DNA of 64,000 nt from Muricea muricata (taxonomy: Eukaryota; Cnidaria; Anthozoa; Malacalcyonacea; Plexauridae). Made by a program: the position numbers and the translations under genes. Every line of letters begins with the position of its first letter. Within the stretch, counting starts at the first letter, position 1. This document shows, piece after piece, positions 1 through 13,256 of the stretch. Where the stretch lies: positions 10,006,883 through 10,070,882 of the forward strand of contig OY979725.1 of NCBI GenBank assembly GCA_963855995.1, written 5' to 3'. The notes under the pieces are model-generated. The model was not told the origin of the DNA. It ran no database searches and worked only from the letters and a program-made list of their open reading frames with translations.

Positions 1-1018
1 ATTCTGGCGATGACGTTTTTAATATAATAAAAACACAGTTTTTTACATTTGTCATGTAAAATTTATAGTATAACATAGAAAATAATTTAATGTGTTTGTA
101 ATTTTATATGAAATTTTGTATTAGGTGCCTTGTTCATAGTAAATCGTCATTGTTTTGATCATAATTTATAAACGAAAAATTGTGATTTTGAAAAGACACT
201 TCATCCCCTCCCTGAGTTTGAATTTTATTTGGGTAGAATCTTAATATATGAATACACCCCCACACGAAATAACGATCTAGCTTTGCCCCCCCCCGGCTCA
301 CCGTAAAGCTACAAGCTAATTTGACTATACAGTGTGTATCAAAAACACTGAAGCCTTTCAAATTCAAATTAACTATAGCGTATTGTAGTAATTTGAAGTT
401 CTAATTGCTTTGAGGTAATGGTTGTGAAGGAACACAAGGTCGAGTACTAGTAGACATCGCGTCTGTTTGACGAGTAATGAGATTCAAAATTGCGACGTTG
501 ACGTCATGAGATTGCTATGGCCAGGATTCGAACCTGAGTTATTGCGGCCACATTTTTTTTGTGGGGTTTGTTGGAAACCCCTAAAGTGGGCGAAAATTAG
601 AAGAAGCAAGAGTGGAAGGAAAAAGAAATAATAAGTATATTTGCACGATTTGAATAGAACTCCACGTAAAATTGTTATTCATTGGCAATAAATGGCCGGC
701 CTATTTTGTTCTTAAATATACGTACATTGTTGAATACGCGAATATACGCAAATAGTCTCAAATATATTTGTAAACACCAAAACTGACACACGCCAAAGAG
801 TTTGAACATCTACATTTTACCATTAAATTTAAAATTAGGCACCGATAAATAAAACAAATCTAATGGTACACTTTGTGTGTAAGGTAAACAACTTTTGCAA
901 TTGTAAATCAGCCTGCCATGCCACGCCAGACACATAATGAATTCCATAACACACTACATTAGCTAAAATACCTTTGCAAATTGTTAGTAAAATACTAAAA
1001 TGTAATAGCGTGAAGACT
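1..1018. other. AT-rich non-coding stretch
   Basis: I see no splice-consistent exon or long conserved frame here. A stretch at about 520-540 resembles an RNA polymerase III B box on the minus strand, but no tRNA can be folded around it. Confidence 0.5.
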
Positions 1019-1021
1019 TCT

Positions 1022-1623
1022 TTAATAAAGGATCTATTCTAAAACTACCCCCGAGTGACAGACGAGTAACAGACAAGTACAGACGAGTACAGACGACTAA
1101 CAGATAAGTACAGACGAGTAACAGACGAGTAACAGACAAGTACAGACGACTACAGACGAGTTACAGACGAGTAAATTTTCTAAATACGACCCTAGTAGCC
1201 CAAAACTCGGTGTTTTGTATAAATTCAAGCATCAACTCAGTTTCAAATATTGCGCTCTGTGGCATAGCGGTGGTTGCGTAATCTTGTACATAATTATACA
1301 TAAGGTAGGCAACTAAATACAAATTATTACTATTTTACGATATTTGAAACTGAATTGATGCTTGAATTTATACAAAACACCGAGTTTTGGGCTACTAGGG
1401 TCGTATTTAGAAAATTTACCCGTCTGTAACTCGTGTGTAACTCGTCTGTAGTCGTCTGTTACTCGTCTGTAGTCGTCTGTCACTCGTCTGTTACTCGTCT
1501 GTAGTCGTCTGTTACTCGTCTGTCCTTGTCTGTTACTCGTCTGTAGTGTTACTCGTCTGTAGTCCTGTGTACTTGTCTGTTACTCGTCTGTCACTCTGGG
1601 GTGGTTTTAGAATAGATCTTTAA
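1022..1623. mobile_element. Foldback element with minisatellite arms
   Basis: The two halves are inverted copies of each other. The left end reads GGATCTATTCTAAAAC and the right end is its near-exact reverse complement, each next to a TTAA. Inside, both arms carry 11-12 bp tandem repeats (CAGACGAGTAA-like at 1,050-1,165, the complementary ACTCGTCTGT-like at 1,425-1,590). They are followed by a longer inverted segment at 1,167-1,245 and 1,335-1,420. The centre (about 1,246-1,334) is unique. The layout is that of a foldback transposon. The TTAA flanks would fit a piggyBac-like target, but that is inference. Confidence 0.75.
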
Positions 1624-4060
1624 GAAAGAGAGTTCTTGTGTTTTGCTGGGTACATGAAATAATTATGACTGGAAGTAGTTTAATTTTAACATATATCAGA
1701 GTACGCTAGTTCTAAATGCAAAATGATCGCTCGCTTTAAGAATAATGAGTTTATAAAACGAGAAAGCCAATAAACTTTGTTTGCATTATTAAAACCGAAA
1801 GCAAACCAGATATGTTATGGCCTGTGCAATAAAGATAGGCCAGTTATTTTGGTTTGATTTCTACTCTACGTGCATATATTTACCAATGAGAGTTCATGCA
1901 AAGTGGGACACAGTCTAGTGGGAAGAGAATTCAATTTACAAAGATGAATGTCGTCGAGAAAAGCTTTCAGTTTCGACTTGCCTTGGTAAAAGTTACTTTA
2001 CATTCTAATTTAGGTGTTTACATCATGTTAGACAGTCGTTACACGTGCTGCATCTGCTTTCAACAGATAAAATCGATCTGTACTAGAAACACTGACTAGA
2101 ATGAAAGACTTAATACTTAAAAATAGCAATGTCATATTAGTTTTTTGGACTGTTAATGTATTTTAACACTTTTAAAGAATGTATTCAATGATAATGTATA
2201 ATAACATTCAGCACATAAAAAAAAACTTCATGCAGTTTCTCAAAGACAAAGTTAATGCTAAAGCCAATTTAGCTTTGCTCAACTGTTTATGTTGCGTTGT
2301 GCATGATATGCGCGGGAAAATTATTGTGTGAAATGTGAATCTATGATGTGAGTAAACACTTAATTTATAACAATTTTACAATTACGTCCTCTTAAATACA
2401 CAAATAGTATAATCTCGTGGTATAATTGTGTATATAAATTAAGTCTGTGGAATAATTTAGGGTGTACAAAAGCAACAATTACTCTACCACGGAAATTCTA
2501 CGTGGGTTCTACTCAAGGCGAATGGGCAGAAAGCCTGGCAAGCAATCAAAACAATCTTTTTGGGCCTTTGAGTTGCTTTTTGTAGGGTGAAGCGGGCGGG
2601 TCTGCTTAGCGAGACGAGATCTTCCTTTGGAATAGAGTTTTTAGTAAAACATTTAAATGGACAAACGGTCTGGCTCGCTTGTCGTGGTCCCAGTAGCTCC
2701 AACGTAAACACTTGCAAGTAGGCTTGACCGGGATCATGCCTATATTTTGTTCTAGCCGGTGGATTGAACACCTGAGCATGCAGGCGTCGTGTTTTGCGTT
2801 AAATTGCATATTTCATTGTAATGACGAACTGTCGGCCTCCAGAAAGAATTGGACCACAAATGTCCGAAATACAACATATATTTGAAAGTGTTATGGCGAA
2901 AAATAGCCAAGCATATTAAACGACAAACCTGCAGTTTCGCCTATTAACTACATGGAAGACAGGAACGGCCCGTGTAATGTGTGCCTGTAGTACTACACGT
3001 AAGGGCGGTCAATTAGAATTCCCTTAGAGTTTATGTTACTTAAAAGCTTAAAAGCTATTATCTCATGGAAAAGGCGTCAAATTATGGTATGTCTTTCCCA
3101 ATAAAAACCTTAATCACAAATTATGCATGAATAATAAAAACATTTACCAACCTCTGATATTAATTATAAACCGCCGCTTCCTAAACACTATGCATGCCAT
3201 GCTTGTTATAGCAAAATATGTAATCGCTAATCACTTCCTACTACATTCAGCTACAGCGACATTCATCTCTTTACCCTGCTGAAAATATTTCAAGATTTTA
3301 TTGTCTATTCAAAATATCAATACATATTACAGAAAAATCTCGACTTGTAGTTCACTCAACGAAAATCCCATGTGTTCATCACGCCAGGAGAGTGGTAGCT
3401 AGTTGAAAGCTCGTTTGATAAACAAGAAAATCTAGTCAGATAATGTGTATTAAAACTGTGAGTAGTTTCAGAAATTATTTTTAACGTCATTTTATCTATT
3501 TCTAACCTTAAATTTCTAACTTTGGTTTCCCTGCCACTTTCTCAACACTCAGTACCAGCCCTCGCTCTGTAACAATTTATGTAAATCTGTAAGCTCCGGG
3601 CCAAAATTGCCTCCAATCTTGACTTCAGAAATTTTTTAAGTGTTTCAAAGCATTTTTTGCAAAGAACATACATCAAAATTCGCGCTTTTTCAGAAGTTCC
3701 AGCCTATTCTACAAGAAAGCCTTTTCTTTCGCTTACCAAAGAGAATTATCCACTATGTTTTCAACGTTTTTGGACTTGCTCCCGACGTGAATAGTGAAAA
3801 TTATTAATCTTTTTGTTGAATGCGCTAACTAAATAAATCAAAACACACAAACATTCTTGCCCAATCAACCATTTTTATTATGTCTTTTACATTGAAGAAT
3901 GTCACTACAAATCTGGTTTACCCTGCGTTTATTTAGTAAATGATTATGCTAAACTACACCCTTCATTTTCCATTCATCCATAAAGGGGACTATAAAAGAG
4001 TAATAATGTAATAGTGATTAATGTGTACACTGATATAATTTTATATACTTCATTAATAAA
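1624..4060. other. Non-coding stretch
   Basis: Nothing here has a supported exon, RNA or repeat structure. The segment around 2,480-2,830 is somewhat richer in GC and open in more than one frame, but it shows no recognisable domain or splice context. Confidence 0.4.
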
Positions 4061-4067
4061 ATGATAA

Positions 4068-4073
4068 TTTATT
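4068..4073 (-). terminator. Poly(A) signal of the Cys-rich peptide gene
   Basis: AATAAA on the minus strand, 25 bp past the stop codon of the small secreted-peptide gene. Confidence 0.5.
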
Positions 4074-4097
4074 TAAAAAATATTAATATAATAATAA

Positions 4098-5471
4098 TCA
4101 ATAATATCTATGCGATAATACGAATATTTTGTTAAATATATCAAAAATAACTGGAGTGATTTCATACCAGCAGCAGTGGGTAGAAGGAGGACAATAATAC
4201 TCATAGCAGCTTTCATCCCCTTCAAAACATGCAACTGGGTATGGTATACAGGTGCCTCCCACGTCTTCGCATCTTGCTAGGTAAGTAAAAATATAAATCA
4301 GTGCTCGTACATGTTTACATTTTAGGATAAGTTAATCTAAAAACCGCGTGTTCTATCATACAATTTGTCTTGATACCCCAAAGAATATGAAAATCTATGC
4401 CATATGAGAATAATGAATTTTTAAAAGCGTTTTCCAAAATTGTTTGGGAAGTGTAGAGCCCAAGCTTCTTGATTGCCACGAATTTTGTGTTGCACATTCG
4501 TCGAGCATAGTACAAACAACGCAATCGAGCAGAATACGGGGTATACTCGCAAACTGAAAAGCGTCAATGGAAGTATGAATACTTGTTTGCGATCGTTAAT
4601 CGTTTTATAAACTCTCATGGATCCACTAATCTCCTCGATTTGGAAAAGGCTAAACAAGTTGTATTTCTCCGGAAGATTGCGAAATATTCGTAAAGAGTAT
4701 TCCCTACTTGCAACCTGTGTTTTGTGCCAGAATTATTTGTGCATTCAGTCAATTAAATATACACATCTAAAAAATTATTGCTCAACATCAATTTCTTGCA
4801 ACAAGATTTCTTTCACAAAATTTTGAACACGTATCGACTCAAATCACACAGGCTATCGAACGTTGTAAAACTTCCAAACTTCTAAAGTTGTTAGATATTA
4901 CGCAATTACAACTGGGCAATTTTGTACGCCAGCCCAAAATATTAATGCTTCAAAACTATTGCAGGAACGGGTTTTTGATTTCTTTTCTATACGTTCTTGT
5001 TTGCAGAATAGATTACTACAGCAGAAAAATCGAGAGAGAGAAAGCACTGAATCTTTTTCCCGCTTTTTCTCTGACAACCCGAAAATTTGAACATTTAAAT
5101 TTTGAGGATCATGCTATATACGGGCGCATGTTGGATTAATCTCTCAAACTTCGTATCATCAATATTGTTGCGCCAAAACTCTGCAATTCAAAAGCGTCCT
5201 TCAAAAGTAGTCTCAAATAGTACAAAAATACGAAAAACTTTTGTTGTTTTCTTCAGGCAGTAGCGATGGTTTTGTGAAGCTATCTCACGCTGATTAAAGT
5301 CTTTTATAGACGACTTACAGACCGAGAGACTTTCAAAGAAATATATGAATTCACAGGTAAACAGTACGTACGTTGGCGTCTGGAAAGCTTGTCCTTCGGA
5401 GATCCTTGCACATGTAAAGCTCCAACAATCACTACCACCAGAAACAAATACATGCTCAGTTTGAATACCAT
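4098..5471 (-). CDS. Secreted seven-cysteine peptide precursor
   Basis: Two coding exons on the minus strand, 5,471-5,372 (100 nt) and 4,276-4,098 (179 nt), join in phase 1 to give 92 residues. The donor reads GTACGT and the acceptor ends in CTAG. Exon 1 starts with MVFKLSMYLFLVVVIVGAL, a strong signal peptide, followed by a short charged stretch with a dibasic RR pair near the exon end, which suggests propeptide processing. Exon 2 carries seven cysteines spaced C-x6-C-x6-C-x6-C-x4-C-x5-C-C, then a hydrophobic, basic tail to a TGA stop. A non-coding 5' exon (5,653 to about 5,715) is joined by an intron at 5,652-5,476. The protein is secreted. The small disulfide-rich fold could be an antimicrobial, matrix (SCRiP-like) or venom-type peptide. 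I do not recognise the family, and the odd cysteine count is unusual. The gene model is more certain than its function. Confidence 0.7.
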
Positions 5472-5739
5472 TTCTCTGAAATATAAAACAATTATTGCAT
5501 GTTAGTTTGTCCCAACTTGTGAAAATCTGATGCACGGAGCAATTAAAGCACATGGGAAACTTTCAACATGAGTAAAATATGCGTTGTAGACAAGTTCAGC
5601 AGGAGAAATTCGAATAATTTTAAACTGAAATATGCATGAACATTAAACATACCAGCTTTAATTGCCTTTGTTTCAGAATTTGAGTTTTATTTCTCCTTCT
5701 TCTGTCTTGTTCAGGAATAGAAAATTGGAGCATGTCTTC

Positions 5740-5747
5740 TTTTTATA
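5740..5747 (-). promoter_or_regulatory. TATA box of the Cys-rich peptide gene
   Basis: TATAAAAA on the minus strand. It sits about 30 bp upstream of the inferred start of the 5' non-coding exon, whose donor (GCTG|GTATGT) is at 5,653/5,652. The acceptor (TATTTCAG) lies 4 bp before the ATG. Confidence 0.6.
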
Positions 5748-5902
5748 GCTACGCCTGTTTACGAACCGTCACATCATTTTCCTATGTTAAACACTGGTCA
5801 TCCATGAGATTGACAAGTGGCGGATGCAACTCCTTCAAGAAAGTACGTACAGGAAATAATCTGTCCATTATGTAATTTTTGGCTGTATTTTTGACACATT
5901 CA

Positions 5903-8900
5903 GGAAAAAAATGTGAATATGAAATTTTTCTTCGTTTTTGACACTGATCTGAAACGTTAACTGGGTTAAGTATCCAGAAGAGAGAGCTAATAATTATCTT
6001 TCTTAATTATGTTAAGTTTATGTCTCAGTTATACCTGTAATATAGCCTACAACTAATACATCTTGAATAAACTATACTCATTCATAAATTAAAATCATTC
6101 GCCACGCCTTTATATTCTTCAAAGATCTACTAGTACTGATCGGAGCAAACCCAGCAGAGAATAAGCAAATGGCATTTTTCTCAGGTGTTTACTTGAATGC
6201 ATTGTCTGCTTGGTGAAACAGAAATAACAAAGAATATATGAACAGGTAATTTTTTCCTCTTATGTTGTTGGCACAGATTGCAGAAGTAACAAAAATATGA
6301 ATAGGTAAGTTTTTCACCCTATTTTGACACTGATCCAAAACATTAACTAATAAGATGATGTATTAAAGCAGATAATGCAACAACCAGATAATGTTTTAGG
6401 TAAACATCATAATTATGATGATCTTCACAATTTCTTTGGTCTAGTTGTTTTATACTGCTGTTTTCGTTTCAACCAAAACAATTAGATTATCGATGGCTAA
6501 CGATTTCTTTTTAGATGATAAATTTATTAGTTGATTCGGCTTTGTTGTCACTAACTATCATCTCATTCTCATAGAAATCCTGTGCTCACGCATGTCATAA
6601 TCTTATATATAGGTTTTAAAACAAAACTTTAAAATTGCATTTAATGGTAAATCGTGTATAAAATTGTTAACGATGTGAAAATGAGAACTTACATCGTATC
6701 AGAAAAGTGTATTTTGAAGATTATCCAGTTAGAAAGAGTTGTCTCTTTTCCAAGCTTAGCTATACATTACGCGACCTAACCTATACGTCGGTTACATTTT
6801 GTTAGCACTATACATCGTATTCCCTGAGTATCATAATCCGTGTAGAGATCATTTAGCAGATACAGGACGGAAACATCGCACGGGAAAGGATCTAATATCA
6901 TCAGTGCGCAAATTAGGTATGCCAATTAAATATCAAATTATTTTCATTTTTGGATTAAGGAAAAAAGTGTGAATATGTAATTTTTCTTCGATTTTAACAC
7001 TGATCTAACACGTTAATTGGGTTAAGTATCCAGAAGAGAGAGCTAACAATTATCTTTCTAAATTATGTTGAGTTTATGTCTAAGTTATACCTGTACTATA
7101 CAACTAATACATGTTGAATAAACTAAACTCATTCATTAATCAAAATCATTCGCAACGCCTTTATATTCTTCAAAGATCTACTAGTACTGATCGGAGCAAA
7201 CCCAACAGAGAATAAGCAAATGGCATTTTTCTCAGGTGTTTACTTGAATGCATTGTCTGCTTGGTGAAACAGAAATAACAAAGAATATATGAATAGGTAA
7301 ATTTTTTCCTCTTATGTTGTTGGCACAGATTGCAGAAGTAACAAAGATATGAATAGGTAAGTTTTCACCCTATTTTGACACTCATCCAAAACATTAACTA
7401 ATAAGATGATGTATTCAAGCAGATAATGCAACAACCAGATAATGTATTTAAGTAAACATCATAATTATGACGATCTTCACAATTTCTTTGGTCTAGTTGT
7501 TTTATACTGCTGTTTTTGTTTCGACCAAAACAATTAGAATATCGATGGCTAACGATTTTTTTTTAGATGATAGAATTACTAGTTGATTCGGCTTTGTTGT
7601 CACTAACTATCTTCTCATTCTCATAGAAATCATGTGGTCACGCATGTCATAATCTTATATACAGGTTTTAAAACAAAACTTTGAAATTGCATTTAATGGT
7701 AAATCGTGTATGAAATTCTTGAGGATGTGACTGAGAACTTACATTATATCAGGAAAGTGTATCTTGAAGATTATACAGTTGGAAAGAGTTGTCTCTTTTC
7801 CAAACTTAGCTATACATTACGCGACCTAACCTATACGTCGGTTACATTTAGTTAGCACTATACATCGTATTCCCTGAGTATCATAATCCGTGTAGAGATC
7901 ATTAGCAGATACAGGACGGAAACATCGCACGGGAAAGGATCTAATATCATCAGTGCGCAAAGGTATACCAATTAAATATAGAATTATTTTTATTTTTGGA
8001 CTAAGGAAAAAAATGTGAATATGTAATTTTTCTTCGTTTTTGACAATGATCTAAAACGTTACCTGGGTTAAGTATCCAGAAGAGAGAGCTAATAATTATC
8101 TTTCTTAATTATGTTAAGTTTATGTCTCAGTTATACCTGTACTATACAACTAATACATGTTGAATAAACTAAACTCATTCATTAATCAAAATCATTCGCA
8201 ACGCCTTTATATTCTTCAAAGATCTACTAGTACTGATCGCAGCAAACCCAACTGAGAATAAGCAAATGGCATTTTTCTCAGGTGTTTACTTGAATGTATT
8301 ATTCTGTGAAATAACAAAGATATAAATAGGTAATTTTTTCCCCTTATGTTGTTGGCACAGACTGCAGAAGTAACAAAGATATGAATAGGTAATTTTTTCC
8401 TCCTGTTTTGACATTGATCCAAAATATTAACTAATAAGATGATGTATTCAAGCCGATAATGCAACAACCAGATAATGCATTTAGGTAAGCATCATAATTA
8501 TGACGATCTTCACAATTTCTTTGGTCTAGTTGTTTTATACTGCTGTTTTCGTTTCTACCAAGACAATTAGATGATCGATGGCTAACGCTTTCTTTTTACA
8601 TGATAGATTTATTAGTTGATTTGGCTTTGTTGTCACTAACTATCATCTGATGTTTATAGAAATCCTGTGCTCACGCATGTCATAATCTTATATACCGGTT
8701 TTAAAACAAAACTTTAAAATTGCATTCAATGCTAAATCGTGTATAAAATTGTTAACGATGTGAAAATGAGAACTTACATTATATTAGGAAAGTGTATTTT
8801 GAAGATTATCCAGTTCGAAAGAGTTGTCTCTTTTCCAAACTTTGCTATACATTACGCGACCTAACGTATACGTCGGTTACATTTTGTTAGCACTATACAT

Positions 8901-11900
8901 CGTATTCCCTGAGTATCATAATCCGTGTAGAGATCATTTAGCAGATACAGGACGGAAACATAGCACCGGAAAGGATCTAATATCATCAGTGCGAAAAGGT
9001 ATACCAATAAAATATCAAATTATTTTTATTTTTGGATTAAGGAAAGAAATGTGAATATGTAATTTTTCTTCGTTTTTAACACTGATCTAAAACGTTAACT
9101 GGGTTAAGTATACAGAAGAGAGAGCTAACAATTATCTTTCTTAATTATGTTACGTTTATGTCTCAGTTATACCTGTACTATACAACTAATACATCTTGAA
9201 TAAACTAAACTCATTCATAAATCAAAATCATTCGCAACGCCTTTATATTCTTTAAAGATCTAATAGTACTGATCGGAGCAAACCCAACAGAGAATAAGCA
9301 AATGGAATTTTTCTCAGGTGTTTACTTGAATGCATTGTCTGCTTGGTGAAACAGAAATAACAAAGAATATATGAATAGGTAATTTTTTCCTCTTATGTTG
9401 TTGGCACAGATTGCAGAAGTAACAAAGATATGAATAGGTAATTTTTCCCCCTATTTTGACTCTGATCCAAAACATTAACTAATAAGATGATGTATTCAAG
9501 CAGATAATGCAACAACCAGATAATGTATTTAGGTAAACATCATAATTATGACGATCTTCACAATTTCTTTGGTCTAGTTTTTTTATACTGCTGTTTTTGT
9601 TTCTACCAAAACATTTAGATGATCGATGGCTAACGCTTTCTTTTTACATGATAGATTTATTAGTTGATTTGGCTTTGTTGTCACTAACTATCATCTGATG
9701 TTTATAGAAATCCTGTGCTCACGCATGTCATAATCTTATATACCGGTTTTAAAACAAAACTTTAAAATTGCATTCAATGCTAAATCGTGTATAAAATTGT
9801 TAACGATGTGAAAATGAGAACTTACATTATATTAGGAAAGTGTATTTTGAAGATTATCCAGTTGGAAAGAGTTGTCTCTTTTCCAAACTTTGCTATACAT
9901 TACGCGACCTAACGTATACGTCGGTTACATTCTGTTAGCACTATACATCGTATTCCCTGTGTATCATAATCCGTTTAGAGATCATTTAGCAGATACAGGA
10001 CGGAAACATAGCACCGGAAAGGATCTAATATCATCAGTGCGCAAAGGTATACCAATAAAATATCAAATTATTTTTCTTTTGAGATTAAGGAAAGAAATGT
10101 GAATATGTAATTTTTCTTCGTTTTTAACACTGATCTAAAACGTTAACTGGGTTAAGTATACAGAAGAGAGAGCTAAGAATTATCTTTCTTAATTATGTTA
10201 TGTTTATGTCTCAGTTATACCTGTACTATACAACTAATACATCTTGAATAAACTAAACTCATTCATAAATCAAAATCATTCGCAACGCCTTTATATTCTT
10301 CAAAGATCTACTAGTACTGATCGGAGCAAACCCAACAGAGAATAAGCAAATGGAATTTTTCTCAGGTGTTTACTTGAATGCATTGTCTGCTTGGTGAAAC
10401 AGAAATAACAAAGAATATATGAATAGGTAATTTTTTCCTCTTATGTTGTTGGCACAGATTGCAGAAGTAACAAAGATATGAATAGGTAATTTTTCCCCCT
10501 ATTTTGACTCTGATCCAAAACATTAACTAATAAGATTATGTATTCAAGCAGATAATGCAACAACCAGATAATGTATTTAGGTAAACATCATAATTATGAC
10601 GATCTTCACAATTTCTTTGGTCTAGTTTTTTTATACTGCGGTTTTTGTTTCTACCAAAACATTTAGATTATCGATGGCTAACGATTTCTTTTTAGATGAT
10701 AGATTTATTAGTTGATTTGGCTTTGTTGTCACGAACTATCATCTGATGTTTATAGAAATCCTGTGCTCACGCATGTCATATCTTATATACCGGTTTTAAA
10801 ACAAAACTTTAAAATTGCATTCAATCGTAAATCGTGTATAAAATTGTTAACGATGTGAAAATGAGAACTTACATTATATTAGGAAAGTGTATTTTGATGA
10901 TTATCCAGTTGGAAAGAGTTGTCTCTTTTCCAAACTTAGCTATACATTACGCGACCTAACCTATACGTCGGTCACATTTTATTAGCACTATACATCCTAT
11001 TCCCTGAGTATCATAATCCGTTTTGAGATCATTTAGCAGTTACAGGACGAAAACATCGCAAGGGAATGGATCTAATGTCGTCAGTACGCAAAGGTATACA
11101 AATTAAACATCAAATTATTTTTATTTTTTGATTCAGGAACAAAATGTGAATATGTGATTTTTCTTCGTTTTTAACACTGATCTAAAACGTTAACTGGGTT
11201 AAGTATCCAGAAGAGAGAGCTAATAATTATCTTTCTTAATTATGTTAAGTTTATGTCTCAGTTATACCTGTACTATTTAACTAATACATCTTGAATAAAC
11301 TAAACTCATTCATAAATCAAAATCATTCGCAACGCCTTCATATTCTTCAAAGATCTACTGGTAGTGATGGGAGCAAACCCAACAGAGAATAAGCAAATGG
11401 CATTTTTCTCAGGTGTTTCCTTGAATGTAATATCTGCTTGGTGAAAGAGAAATAACAAAGATATAAATAGGTAAGTTTTTCCTCTTATGTTGTTGGCACA
11501 GATTCCAGAAGTAACAAACATATGAATAGGTAATTTTTTCCTCCTGTTTTTACACTGATCCAAAATATTAAATAATAAGATGATGTATTCAAGCAGACAA
11601 TGAAACAACCAGATATTGCATTTAGGTAAACATCATAATTATGACGATCTTCACAATTTCTTTGGTCTAGTTCTTTTATACTGCTGTTTTCGTTTCTACC
11701 AAAACAATTAGATTATCGATGGCTAACGATTTGTTTTTAGATAATAGATTTATTAGTTGATTTGGCTTTGTTGTCACTAACTATCATCTCATTCTCGTAG
11801 AAATCCTGTGCTCACGCATGTCATAATCTTATATACCGGTCTTAAAACAAAACTTTAAAACTGCATTTAATGATAAATCGTGTATAAAATTGTTAACGAT

Positions 11901-12360
11901 GTGAAAATGAGAACTTACATTATATTAGAAAAGTGTATTTTGAAGATTATCCAGTTGGAAAGAGTTGTCTCTTTTCCAAACTTAGCTATACATTACGCGA
12001 CCTAACCTATACGTCGGTTACTTTTTTATTAGCACTATTCATGGTATTCCCAGAGTATCATAATCCGTGTCGAGATCATTCAGCAGATACAGGACGGAAA
12101 CATCGCAAGGGAATGGATCTAATGTCGTCAACGCGCAAAGGTATACCAATTAAATATCAAATTATTTTTATTTTTGGATTCAGGAACAAAATGTGAATAT
12201 GTAATTTTTCTTCGTTTTTGACACAGATCTGAAACGTTTACTGGGTTAAGTATCCAGAAGAGAGAGCTAATAATTATCTTTCTTAATTATGTTCAGTTTA
12301 TGTCTCAGTTATACCTGTACTATACAACTAATACATCTTGAATAAACTAATTAATAAACT
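5903..12360 (+). repeat. 1,046-bp tandem satellite, about six copies
   Basis: The anchor GTTGTCTCTTTTCC recurs at 6,738, 7,788, 8,824, 9,871, 10,918 and 11,964, giving periods of 1,050, 1,036, 1,047, 1,047 and 1,046 bp. Units 3 and 4 are the most alike, and single-base and small-indel differences separate all units. A 76-87 codon frame (starting just at the anchor in units 3 and 4) stays open in units 3, 4 and 6 but is broken by indels or stops in units 1, 2 and 5. I therefore do not call it a gene. The array starts about 155 bp upstream of the TATA box of the Cys-rich peptide gene, and its last unit runs into the large palindrome. Confidence 0.9.
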
Positions 12361-13119
12361 CATTGAACTGCAGAAGTAAGTTATACAGCAGTTCTTTTTA
12401 GTATATCTAATGTATAGTAATAGTATAATAAGCGCCGGAAAAATTTGTTTGTGGGGGGAGGGTTAAATGAATTTCACTAGTGAGTAGTGGAGGGGGGCTG
12501 TTATAGACCTCATGTAAATTGTGATCTAGACCGTGTGTCTTAGGAAACAAGAATTACGCGCTGTTTTTTGTCATTCTCTGCGTAACAATGCGTAAGGATA
12601 CCCTGTCTTGACCATAACTTTTGCAATAGCTAGGTCTAGATACATAGACTAGTTTTCAGCTGTAGAAACTTTATTTAATCACGCATGATACACCCATTTA
12701 TTTAGCGTTTCATCACCACAGAAACTTTTGTGTGATTATTTTTATTATTACTTCGCTGTTACTGTGTCAGATAAAATTAATGGTAATAAAATTAAAATCC
12801 ATACGGGAGGGAGGTTATTCAGTCGAATTCTTCACGGAAAGTGTTTACACTGCTCACGGAAAGTGGAACACAAAGTCCCACAAGTGAACTTTTCTGGATT
12901 CAAAAGTTCCGGATTTATCCTCTGTATGCGATAATTTTGTATTAGACTCCTGTTTCTTAGTGTAAACAGCAAAACGAATCCGACATCAAAATATCTCGAA
13001 TCAGATCCAGTTTTCACTAGGCCAAAAGATTCAGGTGAGGGAGCTGTAGCTTGAATGCATTATCACAGAATCAACCCGATCTGGCATATGAGGGGTGATG
13101 AGGGCCAAAATTGATTACC

Positions 13120-13256
13120 TCAATTATGCAGTTCATATGTGACATTATGCAGTTCATATATGATGTTATGCGGTTCATTTGTTGCATTATGCAGTTCATA
13201 TATGATGTTGTGCAGTTCATATGTTACATTATGCAGTTCATATATGAAGTTACGTA
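13120..13256 (+). repeat. 21-bp minisatellite in left palindrome arm
   Basis: Units of the type TTATGCAGTTCATATATGATG repeat about six times, with an alternation that also gives a 42-bp period. Confidence 0.8.

Noticed and set aside
515-550. tRNA-like T arm with a GGTTCGAATCC box on the minus strand
   Set aside because: No matching 5' acceptor half, D arm or anticodon arm can be placed in the 60 bases upstream. At most it is a relic of a tRNA-derived repeat.
1050-1590. Regularly spaced short repeats that could suggest a CRISPR array
   Set aside because: The units are 11-12 bp, directly adjacent, without spacers, and arranged as inverted arms in a eukaryotic genome.
8824-9054. A 76-codon frame recurring in the satellite units
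   Set aside because: Its start and frame are not kept in units 1, 2 and 5, and it has no splice or promoter context.
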